A DNA stretch of 62,677 nt. Source: Gemmatimonadota bacterium (GTDB lineage: Bacteria; Latescibacterota; UBA2968). The DNA is taken from positions 1 to 62,677 of the forward strand of contig VXRD01000089.1 in the NCBI GenBank assembly GCA_009838845.1, read 5' to 3'. The notes under the pieces were generated by a model that was not told the DNA's origin, made no database searches, and saw nothing but the letters and a program-made list of their open reading frames with translations. Position numbers and translations under genes: made by a program. Shown here one piece after another: positions 8,405-16,135 of the stretch (position 1 is the stretch's first letter; each line of letters begins with the position of its first letter).

Positions 8405-8795
8405 ATGTCCTCGGTTTCCATTTTCCCTGTACGCGATAGGCTTCATCAGGATCCGGCCACGGGGGCATGGTGATGGCGATGGCGCACAGGGGTTCGCTGT
8501 TGTGGGCGCGGAATTGGAAGTGGGTGCCTTGCGGTATGGTGAGGGTTACGCCGGGGGCGAGGGAGGCGATTTCTTCGCGGTTGCCCTGTTTGCGCCACAT
8601 TTCGCCCTGTCCGCTGATGATGTACCAGATTTCTTCGACGGTGCGGTGGGCGACGGCGATGGATATTTTTCCCGGGGGGAGTTCAAAGTGGGCCATGCCG
8701 CCATTTTTGAGTTCGAGGAGTATGCGGACATCGGATCCATCGGGTGCGGTGACGTCGGATTTTTGGGGCAGGTGTTTTGTAGCAAATTCGATCAT
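8403..8795 (-). CDS. Cupin domain protein
   Basis: A 130-residue single-domain cupin. The beta-barrel motifs are visible: HFELPPGKISIAVAHRTVEEIWYIISGQGEMW (motif 1 region with His and Glu metal ligands) and PGVTLTIPQGTHFQFRA (motif 2 region with the last His). It could be a small metal-dependent enzyme or a ligand-binding protein. The frame stays open to 8918, but AGGAG lies seven bases before the ATG at 8795, which also matches the start of the fold. It lies 37 bases downstream of the ECF sigma gene on the same strand. Some anti-sigma factors (ChrR type) carry a cupin domain, but this protein lacks their N-terminal zinc domain. Confidence 0.82.
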   Translation of the reverse strand: MIEFATKHLPQKSDVTAPDGSDVRILLELKNGGMAHFELPPGKISIAVAHRTVEEIWYIISGQGEMWRKQGNREEIASLAPGVTLTIPQGTHFQFRAHNSEPLCAIAITMPPWPDPDEAYRVQGKWKPRT

Positions 8796-8821
8796 AGGTG
8801 GTCTCCTGAAAGCGGAATGGT

Positions 8822-8846
8822 GTACAACTGGTTCAGGCCAGTTCAT
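8822..8846. repeat. 25-bp dispersed repeat, copy 1
   Basis: A 25-base sequence beginning GTACAACTGGTTC and ending GGCCAGTTCAT is repeated identically at 20080-20104. ACTGG and CCAGT form a small hairpin. Here it overlaps the 3' end of the ECF sigma gene and supplies its stop codon. Confidence 0.8.
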
Positions 8847-9465
8847 CAATGTAGGGGCGGTGCCCCTGTGCCCGCCCGTTGGGTGGTTGGGTGGGGTTCG
8901 TTGATTCGTTCTCTTCAATGGTTTTCCGAAGCAGGACTCTTCCGCGGTACAGCCAGGTTTTTACTGTGCCTATGGGTACTTGCATTGCTTTTTCGATTTC
9001 GGCATAAGAATAGTCCTCGATATAACGCAGGCGCATGGCTTCGCGATATTGTTGTGGCAGTGTTTGTATGCTCCTGCGGACCAGGTGTTGGCATTCTCGC
9101 GCGTGCAGGGTGGTTTCCGGGTCTTGTGTGCAGGATGGGGCGATTTTTTGCATGCCTTCTGGCGTGTGAAAATAGGTTGCCCATTTGCGCCGAACAGATT
9201 GCGTTTCGCAGTGCGAGAGGCATACGTTCATGGCTATGCGGGTCAACCAGGTTGAGAATGCCGCGTCACCGCGAAAGCGATTGAGTCCCTGGTATGCTTT
9301 TATAAATGCGATTTGAACCAGGTCTTCGATGTCGTCCTTGTTTTTTGTGTGGCTGGCTACGATTGCATAAATTCGGGCTACGTTTGCTTTGTACAGTTTG
9401 CCAAATGCGATCCCGTCACCCATCCGCGCTTTGAGTACCATTGTCTGTTCTTCGTTCGGTGCCAT
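8833..9465 (-). CDS. ECF-type RNA polymerase sigma factor
   Basis: A 210-residue sigma-70 family protein. Region 2 is about residues 22-85, with DLVQIAFIKAYQGLNRFRGDAAFSTWL. Region 4 is about 125-180, with LPQQYREAMRLRYIEDYSYAEIEKAM and the helix-turn-helix TVKTWLYRGRVLL. The ATG at 9465 has GAGGAG seven bases upstream and matches the family start; the frame is open further upstream. The last ~24 residues (Pro/Gln/Gly-rich) are encoded by a GTAGGGGC hairpin element plus the 25-bp dispersed repeat, so the C-terminus looks acquired. A cupin gene follows. No zinc-type anti-sigma gene is adjacent. Confidence 0.9.
   Translation of the reverse strand: MAPNEEQTMVLKARMGDGIAFGKLYKANVARIYAIVASHTKNKDDIEDLVQIAFIKAYQGLNRFRGDAAFSTWLTRIAMNVCLSHCETQSVRRKWATYFHTPEGMQKIAPSCTQDPETTLHARECQHLVRRSIQTLPQQYREAMRLRYIEDYSYAEIEKAMQVPIGTVKTWLYRGRVLLRKTIEENESTNPTQPPNGRAQGHRPYIDELA
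8851..8880. repeat. GTAGGGGC hairpin element, copy 2
   Basis: GTAGGGGCGGTGCCCCTGTG followed by CCCGCCCG. It abuts the 25-bp dispersed repeat and lies inside the sigma-factor reading frame. Confidence 0.6.
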
Positions 9466-9559
9466 TATACTCCTCTTGTGTCGTGAGGTCATGTTGTTTT
9501 TTTGATCATCTACTGTGTTCTGCACCGATGGGTGTCTGGGGTGGTCCCCGGAGGGCAAC

Positions 9560-9594
9560 AAAAAACCCGACATCGAATTTAGCTTGATGTCGGG
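9560..9594 (-). terminator. Intrinsic terminator in the sigma-factor leader
   Basis: On the minus strand CCCGACATC and GATGTCGGG form a perfect 9-bp stem followed by TTTTTT. It lies about 95 bases upstream of the ECF sigma start, on the same strand. Confidence 0.8.
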
Positions 9595-9611
9595 CACGTA
9601 GGGTATAGGCA

Positions 9612-9635
9612 CCAAAAACCCCACTCAGGGGTTGG
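9612..9635 (-). terminator. Second terminator-like hairpin in the sigma-factor leader
   Basis: On the minus strand AACCCC-TGAGT-GGGGTT is followed by a T run. With the hairpin at 9560-9594 and a CCTCCAGG/CCTGGAGG stem at 9647-9676, it makes three stacked hairpins before the sigma gene. Confidence 0.65.
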
Positions 9636-9978
9636 CAAAATTTTAGCCTCCAGGGCATAATCGCCGCCTCCTGGAGGGATAATGGCAGTGTGAATAGACC
9701 ATTTGATTTTACCTAAAGATATGTAATTTCAGGTAGTTATCTCCTATAAACAGAGGGCTTTTGTTTTTTGGATTGGAAAATATAGCCCGTTCTGTTTTTT
9801 TGTGCAAGAAAAAATCTGTACCATACAAAAAAATTATTTTTTGAAAAATGAGGCGGGGCGGCGGTCAGCGGACGATCATAATGTCATCGTAGGGGCCGTC
9901 CCTCGTGCCGTCCCAGCCTGTATATTAGACCGGATAGGTGAAGGTTGTACGTCACGAGGTACGGTAAAAAGTGCGTAA
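9625..9978. other. Gene-free region with a structured leader and a GTAGGGGC element
   Basis: No gene is supported. The left part holds a stem CCTCCAGG/CCTGGAGG (9647-9676) whose loop contains an AGGCGG and an ATG on the minus strand. The middle is AT-rich and could hold the promoter of the sigma gene. The right part (9889-9914) holds a third GTAGGGGC hairpin element. Confidence 0.5.
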
Positions 9979-10899
9979 TCAAAACTGGACGACAAAATCA
10001 ATATACGGAATACCGGGAAAGATTGTGCCTTCTCCTATTGTATTGATCAGTCCCAGATCTACGCTTAATCGTTTGCCAAAAAATCTTATTCCATAAGAGA
10101 TCAAGGGTTCGTCTATGCCGGGAAAGATCCAGTTTTCTGTGACAAATGCCGTCCGTCGCGTCAAGCGCTTCTCTCCCCCGATCATTACCATGGGGCGATC
10201 TGCGAGATCTCCCTCCACAAAACCATAACCGAGTCCCGCAGTCAGGCTGGCATCGGGTTTCCCAAATGTTGTTACACCATACAATATGCCCGCAACTTCA
10301 GGGTCATCTTCTTGAATGTCCTCATCCTCATAATTGGGAATACGCACGAGAAGTGCGCCCATGGCAAAAGAGAAGGTCTTTTCCTGTACTAATCCGAATT
10401 TTGGTGTAATAAAGAATAATTGATCATTCATATCAACGGTGGGAAAGATGGAAAGTCCGCCGCCCAGAGTAAAGCGATCTGTGATCCCATAAGCAAAGCC
10501 CGGAAAAAAAATATAATAATCAGAAAAATAACCTTTGCCCTGTTTCAGCATACGCGCCGTAGGTGCAAAGAATAGGCGTGTTATATTGGGATTTGGGAAC
10601 CAGAACTCACCCTTTCGTATTAACTCGGCAGACACTGTTTCAATGTGTTTGATCTTTGAAATGGGAATTTGGATAATGCCCAGGTCTGTCTTAAATGCGA
10701 TCACTTCATCACCAATCTCTACAATGCGTCCGATATTTGTCGATCCATCGATTGTCTCTATCACCTGAATTTGAGAGGAATCGGGAATCGCCAACTGAGA
10801 GGTTAGGGAGGATGGTGCGTTCTTCGCGTGTTCTTCTGCAAAGATACTGTTTAGAGAGATTGCAGTATAGATTAAGAGTAACCATTGCGTTCGTATCAT
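9979..10899 (-). CDS. Predicted outer-membrane beta-barrel protein
   Basis: About 306 residues. A signal peptide (MIRTQWLLLIYTAISLNSIFAEE) is followed by a short domain rich in I/V with GRIVEIGDEVIAFKTDLG. The rest is alternating strands with aromatic ends (YYIFFPGFAYGITDRFTLGGGLSIFP, SYGIRFFGKRLSVDLGLI), ending in a C-terminal Phe (YIDFVVQF) as in outer-membrane barrels. The frame is open to 11097, but the ATG at 10899 gives the signal peptide. It follows the small unknown gene by 19 bases. The function is unknown. Confidence 0.65.
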   Translation of the reverse strand: MIRTQWLLLIYTAISLNSIFAEEHAKNAPSSLTSQLAIPDSSQIQVIETIDGSTNIGRIVEIGDEVIAFKTDLGIIQIPISKIKHIETVSAELIRKGEFWFPNPNITRLFFAPTARMLKQGKGYFSDYYIFFPGFAYGITDRFTLGGGLSIFPTVDMNDQLFFITPKFGLVQEKTFSFAMGALLVRIPNYEDEDIQEDDPEVAGILYGVTTFGKPDASLTAGLGYGFVEGDLADRPMVMIGGEKRLTRRTAFVTENWIFPGIDEPLISYGIRFFGKRLSVDLGLINTIGEGTIFPGIPYIDFVVQF

Positions 10900-10918
10900 G
10901 CGAAACCCTTCGTTCCAA

Positions 10919-11266
10919 TCATAACTCAGAGACCGAAAGCACTGTGGTGTAATACGCAAGCATGGCGTTGTCGGCGTCCGATTCAGTAATTTCAAAGGGG
11001 ATAGATTCAAATGGTTTGTGCTCTTGTGCATCAAGTTCTTCTGAGAGGTAAAATTCATGAAGGATATCGTTTCTGCCAAAAGAAAAATTTCTGTCACCTT
11101 TATCGGCTATACGCACATCCGCTAAGAATACGACAATGGAAAATATGACTTTAACCTTTTCAGCGTGGTGGTTCTGTAGTGATCCTTTGGCAGTAACATT
11201 ATTGTCTATCTTGCTTATAGATATACTACTTTCATCAATCTCTACTGCTGATGTATTCAGTATCAT
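10919..11266 (-). CDS. Hypothetical protein, 115 residues
   Basis: No family is recognised. The protein is mixed charged and beta-rich (SSISISKIDNNVTAKGSL, KVKVIFSIVVFLADVRI), has no signal peptide, and may be a small beta-sandwich. The start is well supported: AGGAGG lies eight bases before the ATG. It is the first gene of a probable two-gene unit with the barrel-like protein at 9979-10899. Confidence 0.55.
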   Translation of the reverse strand: MILNTSAVEIDESSISISKIDNNVTAKGSLQNHHAEKVKVIFSIVVFLADVRIADKGDRNFSFGRNDILHEFYLSEELDAQEHKPFESIPFEITESDADNAMLAYYTTVLSVSEL

Positions 11267-11353
11267 AGTTTAATCCTCCTGTATGGATTCTGATTCTGCA
11301 GACATTGTTTGCAGAATTTGATCAGGTGGATACGACTGGTAGAACAGATGCAT

Positions 11354-13957
11354 TTAACGGTTTATGATCTGTCCGAGTATTGACGAACTCGCGCAATTCG
11401 AGCCATTGGTTTCTGCAATGCTCTGAAGCCACGCCTGAAAGGCTGCATCAAGTGGCGCACAGAGTCCCGTATTTTCAAAGAAAAGTTGCTCTAATTTCGT
11501 CAGTCCTGTCAAGCTCTGAGGAAGCGCACCTGCCAAGAATGCGTTATTGTCGAGACGTAGTTTCGTAAGATTAGATAGGTCGCCCAATTCCTCTGGAATC
11601 TCACCACTTAATGCATTGCCTTCAAAACGCAGGATAGTGAGATTAATCAGGTTGCCCAATTCTACGGGAATCGCACCGCTCAGCTTATTGTCCTCAAAAC
11701 GCAGTTTCGTAAGATTAATCAGGTTGCCTAATGCCACAGGAATCGAACCACTCAACGTATTGTCCCCAAGATATAGGTACTCAAGATTGGAGAGATTACC
11801 CAATGCCACGGGAACCGAGCCGCTCAATTGATTGTCCTCAAGACGCAGATAAGTGAGATTGGAGGGGTTACCTAATGCCACGGGAATTGAACCACTCAAT
11901 GCATTGCCCCGAAAATCCAGATGGATGAGATTGGATAGGTTGCCTAATTCTTTTGGTATCTCACCACTCAATTCATTGTAGCGAAAATCCAGGTGCTCAA
12001 GATTAGACAGGTTGCCTAATTCCACGGGAATCGAACCACTCAATTCATTGGACGAAAGACGCAGGTACGTGAGGTTGGTCAGATTGGCCAATTCTTTTGG
12101 TATCTCACCACCCAACGGATTGGCCCCAAGTTCCAGATGCTCAAGATTTGTCAGGTTGCCTAATTCCACGGGAATCTCACCGCTCAATTCATTGTACCCA
12201 AGACTCAGGTACTCAAGATTAGACGAGTTGCCCAATTCCACAGGTATCTTCCCACTCAGTTTATTTTCCGAAAGACGTAGGTACTCAAGATTGGAGAGGT
12301 TACCTAATTCCACGGGAATCTCTCCACTCAATTCATTGCCCCAGAAATCCAGGCTTTTGAGCTTGGACAGGTTACCCAATTCCACAGGAATTTCACCACT
12401 CAACTGATTGGCGTAAAAATTTAGATACCTGAGGTTGGTCAAGTTGCCCAATTCTTTTGGAATCGTACCCATCAGATTATTATCCCTCAGGTCCAGGCTT
12501 GTTACCCAACCATTAGAGACGCTGACGCCATGCCAGGTGGAAAGGTCTCTATCACTTAGCCAATTGGTTTTGTTCGTCCAGTTATCTCCGTCCGTCGCAT
12601 TGTACAGAGCCACCAATAAGGATCTCTCATAAGTCCCCGGATTCCCGCAATTCGAGCCATTGGTTTCTGTAATGCCCTGAAGCCAAGTCTGAAAGACTGC
12701 ATTAAGCGGTGCGCATAGCTCCGTGTCTTGAAAGAGAAGTTTCTCTAACATTGTCAGTTCTGTCAAGTTTTGAGGAAGCGTACCTGTCAGGGATGCGTTA
12801 TCGTTGAGATATAGTTCCGCAAGATTGGTCAGGTTGCTCAATCCTTCTGGGATCTTACCACTCAATTCATTGTTTTCAAGATTCAGGTAAGTGAGATTGG
12901 AGAGGGTGAACAATTGGGGTGGGATTGTCGTGAAGTGGTTGTTACTCAGGTTGAGCCATGTCAGTGCGGGCAGGTCTTCAGAGATGCCATCTGGCAGGCT
13001 GGTTAGTTCGTTCTCTTGAAGGTTGAGCTTTGTCAGCGCGGTTAGTCCAGAAAAATCGTCGGCTTGCAGTTCTGAGAGGCTTGTCCCAACCACACCGAGA
13101 GAATCTATCGCAACGAGATGTGCATCCGTTACATTGCCACAGGTGCTTACAGGTGTGGCTGCCACAATCGCATCGCGCATTTGCGCGGTGCGGTCACAAA
13201 CTGGTAAGATTAATTGAGGAGGGGGTAACACTGCTTGTCCAAAATGGCTCGCAAATTCGAGAAAATCTGAAAACCCAATTGATCCGTCGCTGTCCAGATC
13301 GAGCCGGTTTTCGTACTTGTCTTCGTTTTGATTTGACCCAAACGCGCCTGCTAATAACACGAAGTCGCGAAAATCAACAACGCCACTTTCATCAAAGTCG
13401 GGAGAGGGCGGCATAAAGATCTGTAAAGCAACGCTGAGGGATAGGGTTACTGTCTCGAATTGTCCGCCCCGACTGAGTTCAGCGCGTACCAACCGAATCC
13501 GTGTGGACGAGAACATATCTGTGGTGCGAAAACGCATTGTGCCGATCAGACCGCTGTTACTCGTTGCAGTTCCGCCCAGAGACGCAATGTTGATTTCGAC
13601 AGAGCCAGATCCTTGTTGTATAAGAGCCTGAGCATTGGGCAATACATCGCCTGCATCAAATCCCTCGTAAATAATCTGGGTGGTGTTGTATTCAAAGCGC
13701 GCAAAAACCCCGATGGCATTCTGAATATCTGTGCCAAAAATCTGAATGAAGACGACTTGGTTGGATGGTACTGCGCGCGCGTGGATAGCTTGATTGCCTT
13801 CAGATTCATTCAGGTCCATGGAGAGGGAAAAGCTGCTCATCTGTGAGGAAAGAGGCTGCGGAAAAAGTAAGATCAGGAAGCTCAACAGACTGACGAGGCC
13901 AAGTGTGAGCAATGGAGGGGATGGTTCTTTATGTGGTTTCATACGCTTGTATATCAC
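11354..13957 (-). CDS. Secreted cohesin-dockerin-like protein with plant-type leucine-rich repeats
   Basis: An 867-residue modular protein. A signal peptide (about 1-38) precedes a cohesin-like beta-sandwich (about 42-180; motifs FIQIFGTDIQNA, VFARFEYNTTQIIYEGFDAG, SGLIGTMRFRT). Next is a dockerin-like pair of calcium loops (about 188-240; PDFDESGVVDFRDF and LDLDSDGSIGFSDF). Then come two LRR blocks, the second an array of about fourteen 24-residue repeats of the plant type (LSGEIPVELGNLSNLEYL). The array is nearly identical at DNA level with a 72-bp period. The start is GTG at 13957, overlapping the nucleotidyltransferase stop as GTGA; an ATG at 13942 is an alternative. The protein is probably a cell-surface binding protein. 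Confidence 0.88.
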   Translation of the reverse strand: MIYKRMKPHKEPSPPLLTLGLVSLLSFLILLFPQPLSSQMSSFSLSMDLNESEGNQAIHARAVPSNQVVFIQIFGTDIQNAIGVFARFEYNTTQIIYEGFDAGDVLPNAQALIQQGSGSVEINIASLGGTATSNSGLIGTMRFRTTDMFSSTRIRLVRAELSRGGQFETVTLSLSVALQIFMPPSPDFDESGVVDFRDFVLLAGAFGSNQNEDKYENRLDLDSDGSIGFSDFLEFASHFGQAVLPPPQLILPVCDRTAQMRDAIVAATPVSTCGNVTDAHLVAIDSLGVVGTSLSELQADDFSGLTALTKLNLQENELTSLPDGISEDLPALTWLNLSNNHFTTIPPQLFTLSNLTYLNLENNELSGKIPEGLSNLTNLAELYLNDNASLTGTLPQNLTELTMLEKLLFQDTELCAPLNAVFQTWLQGITETNGSNCGNPGTYERSLLVALYNATDGDNWTNKTNWLSDRDLSTWHGVSVSNGWVTSLDLRDNNLMGTIPKELGNLTNLRYLNFYANQLSGEIPVELGNLSKLKSLDFWGNELSGEIPVELGNLSNLEYLRLSENKLSGKIPVELGNSSNLEYLSLGYNELSGEIPVELGNLTNLEHLELGANPLGGEIPKELANLTNLTYLRLSSNELSGSIPVELGNLSNLEHLDFRYNELSGEIPKELGNLSNLIHLDFRGNALSGSIPVALGNPSNLTYLRLEDNQLSGSVPVALGNLSNLEYLYLGDNTLSGSIPVALGNLINLTKLRFEDNKLSGAIPVELGNLINLTILRFEGNALSGEIPEELGDLSNLTKLRLDNNAFLAGALPQSLTGLTKLEQLFFENTGLCAPLDAAFQAWLQSIAETNGSNCASSSILGQIINR

Positions 13958-14292
13958 CCGGCGGATTTGTAGAGGGTGCGTCCAAGTTTGAAAATTTCCT
14001 CGAGAAAGGGATCAAAGTTTTGCAGATGGGTTTGAATTTCTTCAGGTGTACGCACGACAATATCCATCGCAAAGTATTTTGGACGACAAATGCGAGCAAC
14101 GGCAGCACTTCGCGCTGTCGGACGCAAATCTGTATCCATGATGACGAGCAAATCTAAATCGCTATCGGTCTTTGGATCGCCATAAGCATGAGAGCCAAAG
14201 AGGATAATCTGATCTGGATGAAAGTGTTCGACAATTTTGTTTGCGATCTCATCCAAAAGCGATTCTGTTATTTTTTGTTCTTTCGCATTCAT
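13954..14292 (-). CDS. Minimal nucleotidyltransferase (MNT) domain protein
   Basis: A 112-residue member of the DNA polymerase beta-like nucleotidyltransferase superfamily. The signature G33-S34 ... D45-x-D47 (LFGSHAYGDPKTDSDLDLLV) is complete. Small MNT proteins often act as antitoxins with HEPN partners by AMP-modifying them, but no HEPN gene is adjacent. Instead the stop overlaps the start of the LRR protein gene (GTGA), suggesting translational coupling or chance. A second, larger nucleotidyltransferase starts divergently at 14685. Confidence 0.85.
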   Translation of the reverse strand: MNAKEQKITESLLDEIANKIVEHFHPDQIILFGSHAYGDPKTDSDLDLLVIMDTDLRPTARSAAVARICRPKYFAMDIVVRTPEEIQTHLQNFDPFLEEIFKLGRTLYKSAG

Positions 14293-14684
14293 CTAAGCAT
14301 TTCCTACTTTTCCGTAGTCAATGGTCAATGTTCTCTTCATTGCGTCGTGTCTCCATAAACGCGCTGTCGAACCGGGTGAATTATCCCTCTCCATTTTTTG
14401 AATATAATGATAAATGCCTATTTGCAATTTACTTGAAAAAACAGGGACTTGCAATGGCGTTTTTGCGTATAACGATAATTATATGCAAAATTCAATCCCT
14501 TCAAAATGTCTCAATGCGGAAAGCCAAAAGCGTGATCCTACCCCGAGCCTATTCACAAATTCCTCGTCCGAAAACGCATTTGCACACTTTCGCGTAGTGC
14601 CTGTATATTGATGGTATAACTGAACTGGTGTGTGAATAACGTAGTTAGCGGACAGCCACACAATACTGGCAAAGGATTCTCCTG
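14293..14684. other. Divergent intergenic region, no gene seen
   Basis: This AT-rich stretch lies between two divergent nucleotidyltransferase genes. It must carry promoters in both directions. Short open frames on both strands lack ribosome binding sites and family resemblance. Confidence 0.5.
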
Positions 14685-15503
14685 ATGCTCGATACCGTCA
14701 ATCTCCCTGAGCACAGACGCGTTTTTGACAGTCTTTTGCGACACTTTCGGAACATAGACGGAGTCATTGGCCTCTTCGTCAGCGGAAGTCAAGCTACCGG
14801 GGAAATGGACGAGCAATCCGACCTTGATTTAGGGGTTGTTCTTGATTCCCAGAAAATCCGAAATGCTGTCTGGTCTAAAAGGTGGAATTGGGCGACCGAA
14901 CCGTGGTTCCACCGATTTGATGCAGATCACATCAAGGAGTATTTCGTTATTTATCTTTTCGAGCCGTGCGTCAAGGCAGACATCAATCTGTACATAGAGG
15001 AGGACTTGCCAGGTTGGAAGGGAGGGCCCTTTCAACTTATCTGGACGAAGTCAGACAGGCTTGAAGAATGGTGTCAAGTTTCGAATGATAAGGTACGCCG
15101 CGAGAACAGGCCGACTCCCAATGAAGAACTGTTAATCCATGAAGACGAACGTCTCTGGGCCTGGCTTGTGTATGTTGTTTTGCACACGAAGCGTGGTGAG
15201 TACTATTCCGCAGCCTGGTCGTTTGCCGATCTACGCAACATCGTGGAGAAATGGCATGCATATCTACAGGGAGAACACAAATTCACGCCCAGGCAGTTCG
15301 AGCAGCGGATGCCATCGCACCTGACTCGCCGATTTGCGACTCTATTCCCTCAGCCAACACGAAATTCACTCAAGAAGGCTTACTATAACCTGGCGGAACT
15401 ACATGAGGAGCAGCGCAGAGAAATCGGTTCACGACTTGGATTGACCTGGAAGATAAGCGAGTATGGTATATGTAGGGTCAAGGATATGATTGGCGAAATA
15501 TAG
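14685..15503 (+). CDS. Nucleotidyltransferase-domain protein, 272 residues
   Basis: The N-terminal ~100 residues hold the nucleotidyltransferase signature G34-S35 ... D46-x-D48 (VSGSQATGEMDEQSDLDLGVV). A mostly helical C-terminal part follows (about 130-272; WAWLVYVVLHTKRGEYYSAAW, RNSLKKAYYNLAELHEEQ). This layout is like aminoglycoside adenylyltransferase-type proteins, where the helical part binds the acceptor. The target is unknown. A GGATTCTCCTG stretch before the ATG is a poor RBS. An ADP-ribosyltransferase-like gene follows within about 20-40 bases, so the two may form a functional pair. Confidence 0.75.
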   Translation: MLDTVNLPEHRRVFDSLLRHFRNIDGVIGLFVSGSQATGEMDEQSDLDLGVVLDSQKIRNAVWSKRWNWATEPWFHRFDADHIKEYFVIYLFEPCVKADINLYIEEDLPGWKGGPFQLIWTKSDRLEEWCQVSNDKVRRENRPTPNEELLIHEDERLWAWLVYVVLHTKRGEYYSAAWSFADLRNIVEKWHAYLQGEHKFTPRQFEQRMPSHLTRRFATLFPQPTRNSLKKAYYNLAELHEEQRREIGSRLGLTWKISEYGICRVKDMIGEI

Positions 15504-15524
15504 TGTGGCCGTCCGCTTGCTTTT

Positions 15525-15965
15525 TTGAAAAGTTTGGGGTTACTGATGCCAGATTGCGACTACAGTCTTACATGGTACCATGGCTCTCAGCAAAAGCTGA
15601 CGAAACTTCGTATCGGGAGTTCGATCACACAATACAGAACTGTGGCGAAGGCGTTCTCTCACCGTCCTTCTCTTGTCTCTTTGTCTGACGAAGGTGAGTC
15701 TCTATCTGACAAGCTCAGGCTGAAGCATAACGGCGCCACGCCAGGTTATCTCTATGTTGTTTCAGATGAGATTGATCCTGATGATGTGTATCCGCATCCC
15801 CATCCGGCAAATGTCGGTCGCTGGGAGTGGCTGACTAACCGGGAATTGAAACTGGAACTCATCGAACAGACTATCGTAACAGACAGTGAACGGCTGACAG
15901 ACGAAGATATCGCAGAGATAAGGCGGAAACAGAAGAAAAGGGGCGAGGAGTCATTCGCGGAGTGA
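15525..15965 (+). CDS. Small protein resembling ADP-ribosyltransferases (tentative)
   Basis: Up to 146 residues from TTG 15525, or 139 from ATG 15546, which is preceded by GGGG and may be the true start. The N-terminus has a TWYHGS motif like the first active-site His of rifampin ADP-ribosyltransferases and related folds. It continues with an FSHRPSLVSLS stretch, GYLYVVSDEIDPDDVYPHP, and an acidic ELKLELIEQT segment where a catalytic Glu might sit. The match is partial, and other H-x-G-S beta proteins are possible. It is followed by a bidirectional terminator, so it ends the unit begun at 14685. Confidence 0.5.
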   Translation: MKSLGLLMPDCDYSLTWYHGSQQKLTKLRIGSSITQYRTVAKAFSHRPSLVSLSDEGESLSDKLRLKHNGATPGYLYVVSDEIDPDDVYPHPHPANVGRWEWLTNRELKLELIEQTIVTDSERLTDEDIAEIRRKQKKRGEESFAE

Positions 15966-16035
15966 TCTGTTTGAAAAAACGCGCAACAAAAAGTAGGTGC
16001 AATGTCCTGCATATTCAGCAGGAGTTATAAATAAA

Positions 16036-16070
16036 AAAGCCGCTTCCCAGTTTAAGAAGCGGCTTTAATT
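16036..16070. terminator. Bidirectional intrinsic terminator
   Basis: A perfect 11-bp stem AAAGCCGCTTC / GAAGCGGCTTT is flanked by A-rich and T-rich sequence. It separates the convergent 15525-15965 and 16131-16697 genes. Confidence 0.85.
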
Positions 16071-16093
16071 TATCAGACCCTCTGACGGTTTGG

Positions 16094-16135
16094 TTTTGAC
16101 GGTCAGATTTTGACGGTCAGATTTTGACCCTCAGA
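16094..16135. repeat. Three 14-bp tandem repeats
   Basis: TTTTGACGGTCAGA (16094-16107) is repeated exactly at 16108-16121. A third copy with two changes (TTTTGACCCTCAGA) lies at 16122-16135. The third copy overlaps the stop codon of the histidine phosphatase gene on the minus strand. Confidence 0.85.

Noticed and set aside
9511-9658. About 50-codon minus-strand frame with AGGAGG nine bases before its ATG, upstream of the sigma gene
   Set aside because: It runs through two terminator hairpins and its product looks like no known peptide; the AGGAGG is inside a palindrome.
11540-12430. 72-bp periodic repeats
   Set aside because: They are in-frame LRR codons, not a CRISPR array or a non-coding repeat.
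13954-14292. MNT-HEPN toxin-antitoxin system
   Set aside because: Only the MNT protein is present; no HEPN gene on either side.
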